64,000 nt of DNA from Rhodocytophaga aerolata (GCF_030503435.1 NZ_JAUKPO010000022.1:1-64000); one strand, 5' to 3'; positions 28,252-38,649 are shown, counted from the first letter of the stretch. The notes: generated from the letters alone by a model not told the origin. Program-made: numbers and translations.

Positions 28252-29122
28252 ATAGGCGAGGTTTTAAGGTGGAAGAGACAAGCAAACCAGAAAGCACAGC
28301 ATACAAGAGGCAAGACGAGGAACAAAGACAAAAAAGAATCACACGCAAATCTGGGATGGTTGTGATTAACTTATAAAAAAATCAGGCAAACGAATGCCTT
28401 TTTGCCTACGATAAGGTATGAAATTAAATTAGAAAAAACAATAGCGCCAGGTTACTTACTCAAGAAATTTAAGGCAGAGAAGAATATTTATTAGAGGAAA
28501 AACAATGGAAAGCATATGGCTGGGTTTGTTTACAAATACGGGCATGTGCTGGCATAGTTCGCCAAACCGGGCATACTGTCTTGCACCAATCAATATGGCT
28601 GAGTAAATCCCAGTTTATGAACCTTAATATATTCCATACACACAATCTTCCTTATTCATCAGATTTGCCCATTTCTCACCAATATGTGTTTGGTATAGTT
28701 TGAAAGAAGCAGGGCAAATAAAAATAACCTCTCCTTATCCTGGTATTACTCGGAAAGCGAATAAACCAGCTACTTTGCTGCACTGAGTAGATCATCTGGT
28801 AGCAGGAAGAAACCTGCGCCTTGCAAGGTTGGCTAATAAATCATTTTCAGGGTTGAATGTTCCCTGTGTTCATATGTATACAGAGCTTCTTTTATCTAAC
28901 AAAATAATCTAAGTTAGCCGGAAAGGAGTCATGTAATGGCTGTTGATTTTTGCGCTAGACCGTAAGAATACCTATCCCTGCTACATACCTTTTTAAATGC
29001 GCATAGGCTTTGCTTATATGTTTTATGGGGTAAAGGGATAAGAAAATAGCCTGGCTCGCATAGCGCATGCAAAAACTTACTAATTTTAGTCCTAAAGGCG
29101 CTTATATAAAGCCATCTGTATC
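28252..29122. other. Intergenic region between divergent genes
   Basis: About 870 nt between the starts of two divergent genes. I see no ORF with coding character, RNA gene, strong hairpin or exact promoter consensus; TAATTTTA at 29081-29088 is one base from the -7 consensus upstream of 29123. Confidence 0.35.
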
Positions 29123-30049
29123 ATGAAGAAGGAAAACAATGCCCCTGTTCTGGGAAGAAGAAAATTTTTAACGACAGCAAGCAAACTCGCACGTACGTCT
29201 CTTGCCTTAACCGTACCAGGGCTAAGTCTGGCAGCAAATGCCGGACAGCAGAGAGAGTCCTACACAGTAAAACAGATTATTGATCGCATCTTGAAAGAGA
29301 TTCCCAATGCCCCCTTTGCTACAACGGTTGACCAATTACGTTCTGGCAGCCTGGACCAGACCGTTACCGGTATTGTTACTACCATGTTTCCTACCCTGGA
29401 AGTGATTGAGAAAACGGCTAAAGCCGGAGCCAACTTCATTATTGCCCATGAAACTCCTTTTTATAACAACCAGGATGAAACCGACTGGCTCGCGCAAGAC
29501 GAGGCCTACCGCTATAAGATAGAACTACTCAACAAACATAAAATTGCTATCTGGCGGTTTCATGACTACTGGCACCGGCACCAGCCAGATGGCATTATTA
29601 TGGGCAATTTACTTAAGCTAGGATGGGAAAGCTATTATGATGCGGCTACTCCCAGAATGCTTACCTTACCGCAACCGATGACTATCCAATCCGTTGCCGC
29701 CCTGATCAAAGCAAAGCTAGGCATCTCAAAAGTCCGCCTGGTGGGTGATGCGGCAGGGCAGTGCCGCAGGATTTATCTGGCTTTTGGGTATATGGACAGC
29801 CGGATGCAAATAGGGGCCATCGGGCAGTATAAGCCTGATTTAATTCTTAGCGGCGAAACCAGGGAGTGGGAAACGGTGGAGCGGGTACGGGATGGCTTGC
29901 AGATGGGACAGAAAACAGCCTTACTCGTGTTAAGTCACTCGGTAAGTGAAGAAGCAGGTATGGAATATGCAGCAACGTGGCTACAACCTAAGGTTAATGG
30001 CATCAAGATTACGCATATTGCTTCTACCAATCCGTTTACCTTTCTATAA
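29123..30049 (+). CDS. Exported NIF3-like dinuclear metal-centre protein (Tat signal)
   Basis: 308 aa. The N-terminus carries a twin-arginine motif GRRKFL at residues 11-16, then a hydrophobic stretch and an Ala-x-Ala-like site (LSLAANAG), so it is predicted to be exported folded by the Tat system. The body is NIF3-like: TVTGIVTTMFPTLEVIEKTAKAG, the metal-binding IIAHETPF, ILSGETREWE and HSVSEEAGMEYAATWL are recognisable. NIF3/YbgI proteins are usually cytoplasmic metal proteins of unclear function. Export with a metal centre already loaded would explain Tat use (inference). Confidence 0.82.
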   Translation: MKKENNAPVLGRRKFLTTASKLARTSLALTVPGLSLAANAGQQRESYTVKQIIDRILKEIPNAPFATTVDQLRSGSLDQTVTGIVTTMFPTLEVIEKTAKAGANFIIAHETPFYNNQDETDWLAQDEAYRYKIELLNKHKIAIWRFHDYWHRHQPDGIIMGNLLKLGWESYYDAATPRMLTLPQPMTIQSVAALIKAKLGISKVRLVGDAAGQCRRIYLAFGYMDSRMQIGAIGQYKPDLILSGETREWETVERVRDGLQMGQKTALLVLSHSVSEEAGMEYAATWLQPKVNGIKITHIASTNPFTFL

Positions 30050-30291
30050 GCATTATATAGTTGATTTCACTTGACAGGGCAACTCTTTAAAAGGGGTAAT
30101 TAGCTAACAAATACCTGCCGATTGGTTTGCGTTTATTAATTCTAAACTGTTTGTGAACTGTGCAAACGTTGCTTCTACGAAAGAGTAGTACTAGAATTAT
30201 AATATTGAAAAGGCTGTAGGAAAGTTTTTTGAGCCAACTATCGATATATAGAACTATGGCAACCGACTTTTGCAAAGTTTACTACAGCAGC

Positions 30292-31350
30292 TTACTCGCC
30301 TGTATATGCTTTAGACGCAGAAATTAGCCCATATTCCATGAGGGTGGGTACATACTGCTCTTTCACCTCCAAGCCTGCTTCCTTAAGCCAGGCGGCATAT
30401 TCCTTACGGCTGTAGGCACGGCCTTTTGTGTGCAGAAAAAGCATGGCTGAGTAATCGGTTACAGCAAGCGGTCCGTCCAGGCTGTCATTGAGAAACGCAT
30501 CATGCACACATAGTTCACCTCCGGGATGAATTGCCTCGGCAAAACGTTTAGCTAACCGGCGGCAAGTAGACTCTGGCCAGTCGTGAAACAGGCTGGCAGC
30601 AAGCAGCAAATCCGTCTTAGGCAACTCATCGGTGAGCATATCTCCTGGCTGGAACGCTACACGGGCTTTGACACTTTGGGCACCCGGGCGTCCACTCCTA
30701 GAAAAGCTATCGAGCAATTCTTTGGCTACCTCTAGCACAGCTGTGCGATCGAACACTGTAGCCCTGGCAGTAGGGTTTGCTAGCAACCATTCATAGCTGT
30801 AATAGCCAGTACCCCCGGCTACATCAAGCAGATGGGTTTTGCCAGGCAATTTTGCTGCTACTAAAGGAGAAAGGTACTGCGCTCGTCCAGCCAGGGCTAA
30901 GGTGAAAAACCGGGCACTTTGCGGATCATCCATAGGAGAGGCGGTGTTCCCTTCTTTTACATAGGATAGCCCTATGTTAACATCTAGTGGCCCATCATTT
31001 TTTAACCGCTCAACCATTTCTAGGACTCCTGCATCATTTTTCTCAAGGCCTACATAGCCAGTCAGGTTTGGTGAAGAGGAAACGAGCAAATATTTCCCTA
31101 AGGGAGTAATCAAGAGTTTATGCTCACTATCGAAAGCCAGCAGTCCCATGGCGCAGAGGGCAGGAAAGAGCACCATGGCCGGACGCTGCTGAAGACCTAG
31201 TTGATGGCGTAGCCCTTCTATAGAGAGTGGCCCTTTTGCTAAGCACTCAAAAACAGGTAAATGGTGAACGGCAGCTATAAGCAGGCGCGAACTTGCCACT
31301 GCCCGAAGGTGCCTGGTTATAGGAGCAAGGTCTAGGAGAGGATATTGCAT
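30292..31350 (-). CDS. SAM-dependent O-methyltransferase (acetylserotonin-type)
   Basis: 352 aa from the ATG at 31350 (MQYPLLDLAPITRHL); an upstream ATG at 31536 would overlap the divergent sigma-factor gene and adds 62 residues without family character. N-terminal dimerisation/winged-helix domain, then the SAM motif LLDVAGGTGYYSYEWL, the DLLLAASLFHDWPE motif with the catalytic His of plant-type O-methyltransferases, and GGELCVHDAFL. It probably methylates a hydroxyl on a small aromatic or polyketide-like molecule. No biosynthetic partners are next to it. Confidence 0.83.
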   Translation of the reverse strand: MQYPLLDLAPITRHLRAVASSRLLIAAVHHLPVFECLAKGPLSIEGLRHQLGLQQRPAMVLFPALCAMGLLAFDSEHKLLITPLGKYLLVSSSPNLTGYVGLEKNDAGVLEMVERLKNDGPLDVNIGLSYVKEGNTASPMDDPQSARFFTLALAGRAQYLSPLVAAKLPGKTHLLDVAGGTGYYSYEWLLANPTARATVFDRTAVLEVAKELLDSFSRSGRPGAQSVKARVAFQPGDMLTDELPKTDLLLAASLFHDWPESTCRRLAKRFAEAIHPGGELCVHDAFLNDSLDGPLAVTDYSAMLFLHTKGRAYSRKEYAAWLKEAGLEVKEQYVPTLMEYGLISASKAYTGE

Positions 31351-31526
31351 AGGTAAAAGTAAGGGAATTCTTGCAGATCGGTAGGTTATCGAAAGAGAAC
31401 TTTGCCCATAATACTGGATCTGACCAACAGAAGCTAAAATTTTATATAGAAATTTTTTTCTCCCATAGGTGAATGGCTCGCCTGAGCTGTCATAGGAATG
31501 ATTTGTGAATTTTTGCGGTTTTTTCC

Positions 31527-32117
31527 ATGCATACACTCTCTGATAACGTATCTGATGTCAAGCTACTACGCCTTTTGCAGCAAGGCAGAAAAGATGCATT
31601 TGAAGCTTTATTCAAAAAATACTACCATCCTTTGTGGCGCCACAGTGTCAAGTACCTCCACGATAGCCATATGGCAGAGGAAATTGTGCAGGAGTTTTTT
31701 ATTTATCTGTGGGAAAACCAACAAACGCTTACCTTGCCAAATTCGGTTGCAGTCTATTTTCATGTGGCTATCAAAAACCGCTGTTTGAACTATTTAAAAA
31801 AGAAAATTCATCTGATGATTCCTATTGAAAATACGACCGATATCCTTGGGTATGAACCCGACCAGTTGATAGCAGAGGAGCTCAGTGAGGCAATGGATGA
31901 AGCCATAAACAAACTTCCGGAAAAGTGTAAACTGATTTTTTTGCTAAACCGTCAGTCCCATTTTTCTTATAAAGAGATAGCCGGGCACCTGGCCATTTCT
32001 ATTAAGACTGTAGAGAGTCAAATGGGTATTGCCCTTAAAAAACTGCGGGAACACCTGCTCAAACATGGCGTCAGGCTGCTTATATGGATGCCTATGATCA
32101 AAGAAACTTTTTTTTAA
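31527..32117 (+). CDS. ECF RNA polymerase sigma factor (FecI/Bacteroidota type)
   Basis: 196 aa. Region 2 (DAFEALFKKYYHPLWRHS, AEEIVQEFFIYLWE) and region 4 with the helix-turn-helix (FSYKEIAGHLAISIKTVES) are clear. The next gene, 51 nt downstream, encodes a FecR anti-sigma factor, then a TonB receptor with an STN domain. This is the standard three-part surface-signalling unit in which ligand at the receptor releases the sigma factor to transcribe the uptake genes. Confidence 0.94.
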   Translation: MHTLSDNVSDVKLLRLLQQGRKDAFEALFKKYYHPLWRHSVKYLHDSHMAEEIVQEFFIYLWENQQTLTLPNSVAVYFHVAIKNRCLNYLKKKIHLMIPIENTTDILGYEPDQLIAEELSEAMDEAINKLPEKCKLIFLLNRQSHFSYKEIAGHLAISIKTVESQMGIALKKLREHLLKHGVRLLIWMPMIKETFF

Positions 32118-32168
32118 AACTTTTTAAGGGTAGCCTGCCGCTTTGTTGTCCTCACAGAAAACAAAGCC

Positions 32169-33140
32169 ATGAAAGAGGTAACCTGGGCATTGATAAGCAA
32201 ATACCTGGCAGGCGAATGCACGCTTGGGGAGAAAGAGCAGGTAGACACTTGGCTACAAGCATCCAAAGCGAACAAAAAATACTTTGAGCAAGTGAAGCTC
32301 CTATGGGAATCGGCTGGTGAGCAAAAAACACTAGAAGAACCTGACCTGCAACTTGCCTGGCGTAAGGTCGATAAAGCCACCAGGAATAAGGTAAGCAGAC
32401 CCCTGTTCAAGCATTCCCTGCAACTGGCGGCCTCGTTTCTGCTGATAACTGCCTTAGGTCTGCTGCTGTATTTTTATCTCAATCACCACCGGCAACTAGT
32501 CGCTATCACAGGGCAACAGGAGAGAAAAGAAATACGGCTTCCGGATGGAAGCCGTATCTGGCTAAATGAAAACTCTAGGTTAGAGTATCCTGAAACATTT
32601 AGTGGGGATATACGCGAGGTACGGCTGATAGGAGAAGCATTTTTTGAAGTGGCCCGAAAGCAGGAGCAGCCTTTTTATGTACATACGGGAAAGAGTGTGA
32701 CCCAAGTACTAGGCACCTCTTTTAACATCCGCGAAAATGGGGGACAATCCATAGACATACACGTAGTATCGGGTATTGTAGCTTTCTATAATAAAGCGGC
32801 CGCGGCAAATAGCCTCCGGCTCCAGGCAGGCGAAACTGCAAACCTGGAAGCCTCCTCTCTGCAACCGGTTAAGGGGAGAACTAGGGATACAAATTTTCTC
32901 TCCTGGCATACCCGTACATTAAGTTTTAAAAACTCAGCCTTACAAGAGGCGATTCCACAGCTGGAAAAATTCTACAGGAAACAGATCATACTTGAAAACA
33001 AAGCCTTGCCTGCGTGTCTGCTTACCTCATCCTTTGAAAAGCGCTCGCTAGAAGAAGTACTTCAAACCCTGCAAACCATATATGGCCTCCGCTACCAAAT
33101 AAACGGAGACACGGTTTATCTCTCTGGAGGAGGATGCTAG
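32169..33140 (+). CDS. FecR-family anti-sigma factor
   Basis: 323 aa. Cytoplasmic N-terminal part (1-80), one membrane helix (LAASFLLITALGLLLYFYL, about 86-105), then the periplasmic FecR domain (ITGQQERKEIRLPDGSRIWL, VLGTSFNIRENGG) and a C-terminal DUF4974-like STN-related domain (TLSFKNSALQEAIPQLEKFY). It holds the sigma factor at 31527 inactive until signalled by the receptor at 33160. Confidence 0.94.
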   Translation: MKEVTWALISKYLAGECTLGEKEQVDTWLQASKANKKYFEQVKLLWESAGEQKTLEEPDLQLAWRKVDKATRNKVSRPLFKHSLQLAASFLLITALGLLLYFYLNHHRQLVAITGQQERKEIRLPDGSRIWLNENSRLEYPETFSGDIREVRLIGEAFFEVARKQEQPFYVHTGKSVTQVLGTSFNIRENGGQSIDIHVVSGIVAFYNKAAAANSLRLQAGETANLEASSLQPVKGRTRDTNFLSWHTRTLSFKNSALQEAIPQLEKFYRKQIILENKALPACLLTSSFEKRSLEEVLQTLQTIYGLRYQINGDTVYLSGGGC

Positions 33141-33159
33141 CTTTTAAAATCAATATCAC

Positions 33160-35775
33160 ATGAAATCTATGAGAATACTGCAAAAAGGCCTGCTTTTAGC
33201 CTTTACACTATTTTTCTGCCTGCCCCTATGGGCGCAATCCATTCTGGACAAAAAAATCAGCTTGCCAGGTGCAGAATTTAATTTAGAAAGGGCGTTGGAA
33301 GAAATAGGCAAAAGAGCCGGTATCCCCATTGCCTTGAGTAGCAGCCAGCTTCCTGCCCAGGCCAAGGTGCGTTTTCCTTCTGCCGAGATCAGTGTCCGGG
33401 AGGCCCTGGATATAAGCCTGCAACATACTGGCCTAAAGTATGCGTATCTTAACGGGCAGATTATTATCTCTAAAAGGGCTGGGAAAGGAAAAAAAGCAAC
33501 TGTTTCCGGATATATCCGAAGTGCAGAAACTAACGAGAACCTGATTGGAGCCAATATTTATAGTGCTCATCACCAAACCGGCGCAAGCAGTAATGCCTAT
33601 GGGTTCTATAGCTTTACCCTTCCTGCGGATTCGCTCTACCTGCGCTATTCCTATGTGGGCTACCAAACACATACCGTTCCGCTGCTGTTGAATGGGGATA
33701 CGGTGATCAATATCTACCTTAGCCAGCTGAGTTTACAGGAAGTGGAGGTGCTTTCTTCCAAGATGGAAAGCCCTACGCAACTGTCTACCACTAGCCGGAT
33801 GGAAATACCTGTGGAACGAATAGAAGCCATGCCTGCCTTTTTTGGGGAAGTAGATGTGCTCAAGTCTATTCAGTTTTTGCCTGGCGTACAATCCGGGATG
33901 GAAGGAAGTACCGCGCTGTATGTGCGGGGGGGCGGGCCAGACCATAACCTGATCCTGATAGATGGAGTGCCGGTGTATAATGTCTCCCATCTGTTTGGCT
34001 TTTTCTCTGTATTCAACTCAGATGCCATTAATCATGTAGAGCTATACAAAGGCGGTTTTCCGGCACGGTATGGCGGCAGACTGTCTTCTGTGATCAATGT
34101 AACCACGAGAGAAGGCAATAATAAATCCCTGAAAGGAGAGGGCTCCATTGGCCTTATTTCCTCCAAGCTTACACTGGAAGGACCGATTAAAAATGAGAAA
34201 ACCTCTTTTCTTGTTTCTGCCCGCCGCACCTACCTGGATGCGTTAGCGCGGCCACTAATCAGCTTGGCCACTCCCCATACTATGGGCTATTTTTTTTATG
34301 ACCTGAACGGCAAGATTAATCATCAGTTCTCGCACAAAGACCGGTTGTATTTAAGCGCTTATCTGGGAAATGATAAGTTGCGCTTAAAATTCAATGACGT
34401 ATTTGCCGAAGGCAAGCGCAGTTCAGATGATGGCTTGCGGTGGGGAAATATTACGTCTGCTTTGCGCTGGAACCATATTTTTTCCAGCAAGATGTTCAGC
34501 AACGCGATTCTCACCTACAGTTCGTACGATTTTAGCTACTTTTCTATCTTAGACCAGCAGATACTTTCCGGGCCCTATCAGAGCAAAACCTCCTCTAACG
34601 ACAAGTATTTGTCCGGCATCCGCGACTGGTCGCTGCGTACAGAGTTTGAGTACTTTCCTTCAGCCAGGCATGCGATCCGCTTTGGAGGGCAGGCCACGGC
34701 ACATGCCTTTTCCCCTGGCGCTTCTCGTCACCGGCAAACCAGTGAACAGGTAACAGAGATAGACACGGCTTTTGATGGGTCAACCATCCATACCTCAGAA
34801 TTTGCCCTATATGCCGAAGATGATTTTTCCCTGACAGAGCAGCTAAAAATGAACTTGGGGGTGCACGGCTCAGGCTATCAAACAGGGCCTTCTTTTTATA
34901 CGTCTCTGCAACCCAGGCTATCGCTACGCTACTTACTGCGGCCGGATTTTGCGCTCAAAGGCTCCTTTGTCACCATGACCCAATACATCCACCTGCTGAC
35001 AAATTCTGGCATTGGCCTACCTACCGACCTGTGGGTACCTGCGACAAGTAGAATAAAGCCACAGGAGTCCAGGCAATGGGTAGCCGGCTTATCCAAAGAC
35101 ATAGGTCCTTCCCTGGAGGTGTCTTTAGAAGGATATTATAAATCTATGAATCATGTTATAGAGTTTGCCCCGGCCACCGGTTTTTTTGAGGCAGATACAG
35201 ACTGGGAAAGCAATATTATCTCTGGCAAAGGAGAAAGTTATGGCCTAGAGGTGTTGCTGCAGAAAAAAACGGGCCGGTTAACTGGATGGGCCGGCTATAC
35301 TTTATCAAAAACCGACAGGCAGTTTGCTTCCATTAATAAGGGTAAGAAATTTCCCTACAAATACGACCGCAGGCACGATGTAGACCTGACACTGTCCTAT
35401 CAACTTAAACCACATATTCAGATTTCAGGCAACTGGGTGTATGGAACAGGCAATGCTGTTTCCCTGCCCTTACAGCGATACACTTCTGCTTTTACACTCT
35501 ATAACAGGTATAGCCGGGAAGTGTACCAGTATGAGGGCCGCAATAACTTCCGCATGAAGCCTGTTCACCGGATGGATCTGAGCATCAGTTTTAGTAAGCA
35601 AAAAAAATGGGGAGAGCGCAAATGGATAGTCTCACTCTATAACGCCTATAGCCGCATGAACCCCTTGTATTATACAGTAAGCACGGATTATTCCGCTGGC
35701 CTGGCAAAGAAAAAATTCATCCAATACAGCGTGTTCCCGATTATTCCCTCCCTTAGTTATCATTTCAAATTCTAA
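33160..35775 (+). CDS. TonB-dependent outer-membrane receptor with STN signalling domain
   Basis: 871 aa. Signal peptide to about 26; STN (secretin/TonB short N-terminal) domain 27-105 that contacts FecR; carboxypeptidase-regulatory-like domain 110-190; plug 215-335 with YVRGGGPDHNLILIDGVPVY; barrel to the C-terminal aromatic end YHFKF. It imports a ligand across the outer membrane with TonB energy and signals to the sigma factor. It is not a SusC type (no SusD partner follows; a DUF4249 lipoprotein does). An alternative start is three codons downstream at 33169. Confidence 0.92.
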   Translation: MKSMRILQKGLLLAFTLFFCLPLWAQSILDKKISLPGAEFNLERALEEIGKRAGIPIALSSSQLPAQAKVRFPSAEISVREALDISLQHTGLKYAYLNGQIIISKRAGKGKKATVSGYIRSAETNENLIGANIYSAHHQTGASSNAYGFYSFTLPADSLYLRYSYVGYQTHTVPLLLNGDTVINIYLSQLSLQEVEVLSSKMESPTQLSTTSRMEIPVERIEAMPAFFGEVDVLKSIQFLPGVQSGMEGSTALYVRGGGPDHNLILIDGVPVYNVSHLFGFFSVFNSDAINHVELYKGGFPARYGGRLSSVINVTTREGNNKSLKGEGSIGLISSKLTLEGPIKNEKTSFLVSARRTYLDALARPLISLATPHTMGYFFYDLNGKINHQFSHKDRLYLSAYLGNDKLRLKFNDVFAEGKRSSDDGLRWGNITSALRWNHIFSSKMFSNAILTYSSYDFSYFSILDQQILSGPYQSKTSSNDKYLSGIRDWSLRTEFEYFPSARHAIRFGGQATAHAFSPGASRHRQTSEQVTEIDTAFDGSTIHTSEFALYAEDDFSLTEQLKMNLGVHGSGYQTGPSFYTSLQPRLSLRYLLRPDFALKGSFVTMTQYIHLLTNSGIGLPTDLWVPATSRIKPQESRQWVAGLSKDIGPSLEVSLEGYYKSMNHVIEFAPATGFFEADTDWESNIISGKGESYGLEVLLQKKTGRLTGWAGYTLSKTDRQFASINKGKKFPYKYDRRHDVDLTLSYQLKPHIQISGNWVYGTGNAVSLPLQRYTSAFTLYNRYSREVYQYEGRNNFRMKPVHRMDLSISFSKQKKWGERKWIVSLYNAYSRMNPLYYTVSTDYSAGLAKKKFIQYSVFPIIPSLSYHFKF

Positions 35776-35778
35776 AAC

Positions 35779-36621
35779 ATGAACCTATTCATCAAGTATA
35801 GTTTTGGTTTGCTCGCTATACTATTGCTGCCTGCCTGTGAAAAAGAGATTGATCTGGCTATTTCCGGGCAGCCCCAACTCGTGGTTAACTCCCTGTTTAC
35901 TCCCGATAGTCTATGGTCGGTCCATGTTTCTAAAAGTGTGCCGGTAGTTTCCCCGAATCCCCCTTCTCCAGTTAACGATGCTACTATCCAGCTGTTTGAA
36001 GACGGTGTTCTGCTAGAGGAGCTAACGAGAGGCGTAAATGGCTTATATACCTCCACTACCCATAAACCTATGGTGGGTAAAACCTACGAGCTGCAGGTAA
36101 GAGACCAGGCTTTAGGGCAGGCGACGGCCAGAGAGCGCATGGAGGTGGAGAAAGTAGCTATTGTAGATGCCCGCTACGTAGCTGTGCGGGATGCAAAGCA
36201 TGAGTACCCAGTTAGCGTAAAAGTGAAAGATCCGGCAGGCGTAAGCAATTTTTATGTAGTAAAGGTCTACGGCGTAGAAGAAAAAGGAGACATCTATATA
36301 GCCGATACCAGGTCAGATGATCTAGCTGCTTCCAGCAAAGAAGCCTCTATTACCGGGATTGGTTTTTCAGATGCTTTGTTCGATGGCAAAGAGTATAGCT
36401 TACAACTAAAGCTGTTTTACGGCTATCCTAAATTAATTATCGAATTGCAAAATGTTTCTCCGGCCTACTATCAATACCATTACACGCAGCAGCTTCAGGG
36501 AAAGAATACCAATGATCCTTTTTCCACTCCCACGGAGGTATATACGAATATCAGCCAGGGCTTAGGCATCTTTGCTTCGTATCAAGCAGATACCATGCAT
36601 GTGCTGCCAGAGCAAAAGTAA
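35779..36621 (+). CDS. DUF4249-family lipoprotein
   Basis: 280 aa, 3 nt after the TonB receptor stop. Lipoprotein signal with the lipid Cys in LLLPACEKEID. The body has the family features QPQLVVNSLFTPDSLWSVHVSKS and NDATIQLFEDGVLLEELT, an Ig-like start followed by a beta-rich domain. DUF4249 proteins are co-encoded with TonB receptors in Bacteroidota and probably act as surface partners of the receptor, much as SusD does for SusC. The ligand is unknown. Confidence 0.88.
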   Translation: MNLFIKYSFGLLAILLLPACEKEIDLAISGQPQLVVNSLFTPDSLWSVHVSKSVPVVSPNPPSPVNDATIQLFEDGVLLEELTRGVNGLYTSTTHKPMVGKTYELQVRDQALGQATARERMEVEKVAIVDARYVAVRDAKHEYPVSVKVKDPAGVSNFYVVKVYGVEEKGDIYIADTRSDDLAASSKEASITGIGFSDALFDGKEYSLQLKLFYGYPKLIIELQNVSPAYYQYHYTQQLQGKNTNDPFSTPTEVYTNISQGLGIFASYQADTMHVLPEQK

Positions 36622-36694
36622 AAGAGCCGTGAATAGTATGTATCCAGAGGCCATTATTTTCTACTACACGCGCAAATTATTGCAGGCCTATACA

Positions 36695-37477
36695 TCAGAT
36701 CTCTAATAAGGCTCTAACTTTGTCTGCATAACTTAACCCTGTGGTGATTTTGGTAGGAGTCTTGGTATTCATCAGCAACAGATACCTTCCACTAAAATAC
36801 TTCTGGATTTCTTTGATAAAATGCTGATTGATGATTACCGAGCGGCTGGCCCGAAGGAAATAGGAAGGTAATTTTTCTTCCAGGGCACTTAGCGTATAGT
36901 CAATCAGGTACTTTTTATCATCGGCTGTATGCAGATACACATATTTGTCTTCGGCCTCAAAATAGGTAATTTCTTCTAGCCGGATCAACAGGATGCGCTC
37001 ACCCATTTTCACGGGAATAGACATCAACTCTTTTTTAGGTTTTAGCTGCTCAATCACTCCGAAGAGTTGCTGGGTATAGTCTATGGTTGTATTGCCGGCT
37101 CTGCGTTTTTTCAGCTTCTCTATCGTAAGCAGCAGCCGGTCTTTTTCAATAGGCTTTAGCAGGTAATCTATTGAGTTTTCCTCAAATGCCCGGATAGCAT
37201 AGGCTTCAAAAGCGGTGGCAAATACGACAATGGGCATATAGGGCAACCGGGCCAGCATCTCAAAGCCATTGAGTATGGGCATTTCTATATCTAAAAACAG
37301 CAGCTCTGGCTTTAGTTGCTCTACTGCTTGTAGTCCGTCTGTTCCATTATAGGCTTCACCGACAATCTTAACCGTTTGCGGATAGTTTTCCAGTAACCGG
37401 GCCAGGCGTTTAATGGCCAGTTTTTCATCATCTATTAATAAAGTAGTGTAAGGCAGCTGTGTTGTAAAGGGTTGCAT
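36695..37477 (-). CDS. LytTR-family response regulator
   Basis: 260 aa. Receiver domain (about 10-130) with the acidic pair in LLIDDEKLAIKRL, phospho-acceptor Asp in LLFLDIEMPILNGFEML and Lys in YLLKPIEKDRL. C-terminal LytTR DNA-binding domain (about 160-258) with YFEAEDKYVYLHTADDKKYL and LPSYFLRASRSVIINQHFI. It pairs with the kinase ending 47 nt upstream at 37525. Confidence 0.94.
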   Translation of the reverse strand: MQPFTTQLPYTTLLIDDEKLAIKRLARLLENYPQTVKIVGEAYNGTDGLQAVEQLKPELLFLDIEMPILNGFEMLARLPYMPIVVFATAFEAYAIRAFEENSIDYLLKPIEKDRLLLTIEKLKKRRAGNTTIDYTQQLFGVIEQLKPKKELMSIPVKMGERILLIRLEEITYFEAEDKYVYLHTADDKKYLIDYTLSALEEKLPSYFLRASRSVIINQHFIKEIQKYFSGRYLLLMNTKTPTKITTGLSYADKVRALLEI

Positions 37478-37524
37478 AGATAGGATTGCATGAGTTAGGG
37501 TGCATATTACATACGGGCTAAAAT

Positions 37525-38649
37525 TTATCGAGGCTGCCGCTGCAGGGGTAGAGCCGGCGTATCTGCCGGCATGGTTTCCTTTACTAGCCTTGCCGTGATT
37601 TTTATATGTTTATAGGGCTCACTAATTAGCTCCATGCGGGCATCCTCCCCGCAGAGCATCCGCAGTTTATCCGAGGTACTCTGCAGGCCATAGCTTGTGT
37701 TGAGCTGCTCTGGAAACCTAGGGCCGTTGTCATGGATACTAATTGAGAGAAATCCTTCTTCCCGGCAAATCTGCAGCCGGATCATACCTTTACCGGCAAT
37801 TTTAGAGATGCCATGTTTAATTGCATTCTCCACTAATGGTTGCAGCAGGAAGCGGGGGATCAGGTAATGATCCAAACCTTGCTGGGCATACTCAATTGCA
37901 TACGTTAGCCTTTCATCAAAACGAACTTTCTCTACTTCCAGGTAGGTGCTCACCATTTCGAGCTCTTCTCCCAGGGTATGAAAATACCCGCTTTTGACAC
38001 TTGTACTATAGCGGAAAAACTTGGAAAGCAAAATAACCATTTCTTCGGCTTTATCCGGATTAATATGGACCAGACTGGCGATGGAGTTAAGCGAGTTATA
38101 GAGAAAATGCGGATTGATCTTGGCTTGCAGGGCTTCGAGTTCTGCTTTGGTTTTTAAGCCATTCAGCTCAAGCAACTGGTATTCCTGTTCAGAGATTTTA
38201 CGGGTACGGTTCTGCTCGCGGGTAAGGTAGAAAAAGAAAAAAGAGCCCACCATAACAGGGTGTAAGACGAATAAAAGATCACTGAGCAAAAATGTTTCAT
38301 CGCCTTCGCTCATTCCCATGATACGGTTGGCCAGCAGATAAAAGATAACAAAGTTTAGCCAGTAGTTGAGGAAAATGATGCAGGCATTTAAAAAAAAATA
38401 CTTCCAGGCCATCGACTGATTCCAGGAGAAGATACGCTGCACGAGCAGGATGCTCACCATGATGATCAGCCCATTGCCAAAGGAGGAAACAAGCGCTAGT
38501 AAATAGCGGTTGCCATTGCCTCCGGTGTTGTAAATAATGACCATACTCAGGTGCGTAAACCCTGAAAGGGCAAGCACCATCATAGAGGCAAACACAAACT
38601 GCAAGAGTAAGGCAGAAGGCCTGTTAAAGCTTGAGAATGGTACGGGCAT
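37525..38649 (-). CDS. LytS/YehU-family sensor histidine kinase
   Basis: 374 aa. Four hydrophobic helices in the first 150 residues, then the His_kinase domain with INPHFLYNSLNSIASLVHI (phospho-acceptor His) and an ATPase domain (LVENAIKHGISK, HDNGPRF, YGLQSTSDKLRML). No separate sensor domain is visible, so the membrane part may sense. It is co-oriented with the LytTR regulator; the TonB receptor at 39520 lies upstream on the same strand and may belong to the regulon. Confidence 0.93.
   Translation of the reverse strand: MPVPFSSFNRPSALLLQFVFASMMVLALSGFTHLSMVIIYNTGGNGNRYLLALVSSFGNGLIIMVSILLVQRIFSWNQSMAWKYFFLNACIIFLNYWLNFVIFYLLANRIMGMSEGDETFLLSDLLFVLHPVMVGSFFFFYLTREQNRTRKISEQEYQLLELNGLKTKAELEALQAKINPHFLYNSLNSIASLVHINPDKAEEMVILLSKFFRYSTSVKSGYFHTLGEELEMVSTYLEVEKVRFDERLTYAIEYAQQGLDHYLIPRFLLQPLVENAIKHGISKIAGKGMIRLQICREEGFLSISIHDNGPRFPEQLNTSYGLQSTSDKLRMLCGEDARMELISEPYKHIKITARLVKETMPADTPALPLQRQPR

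Noticed and set aside
31351-31536. N-terminal extension of the O-methyltransferase to 31536
   Set aside because: It would overlap the divergent sigma-factor gene, and the family N-terminus begins at the ATG at 31350.
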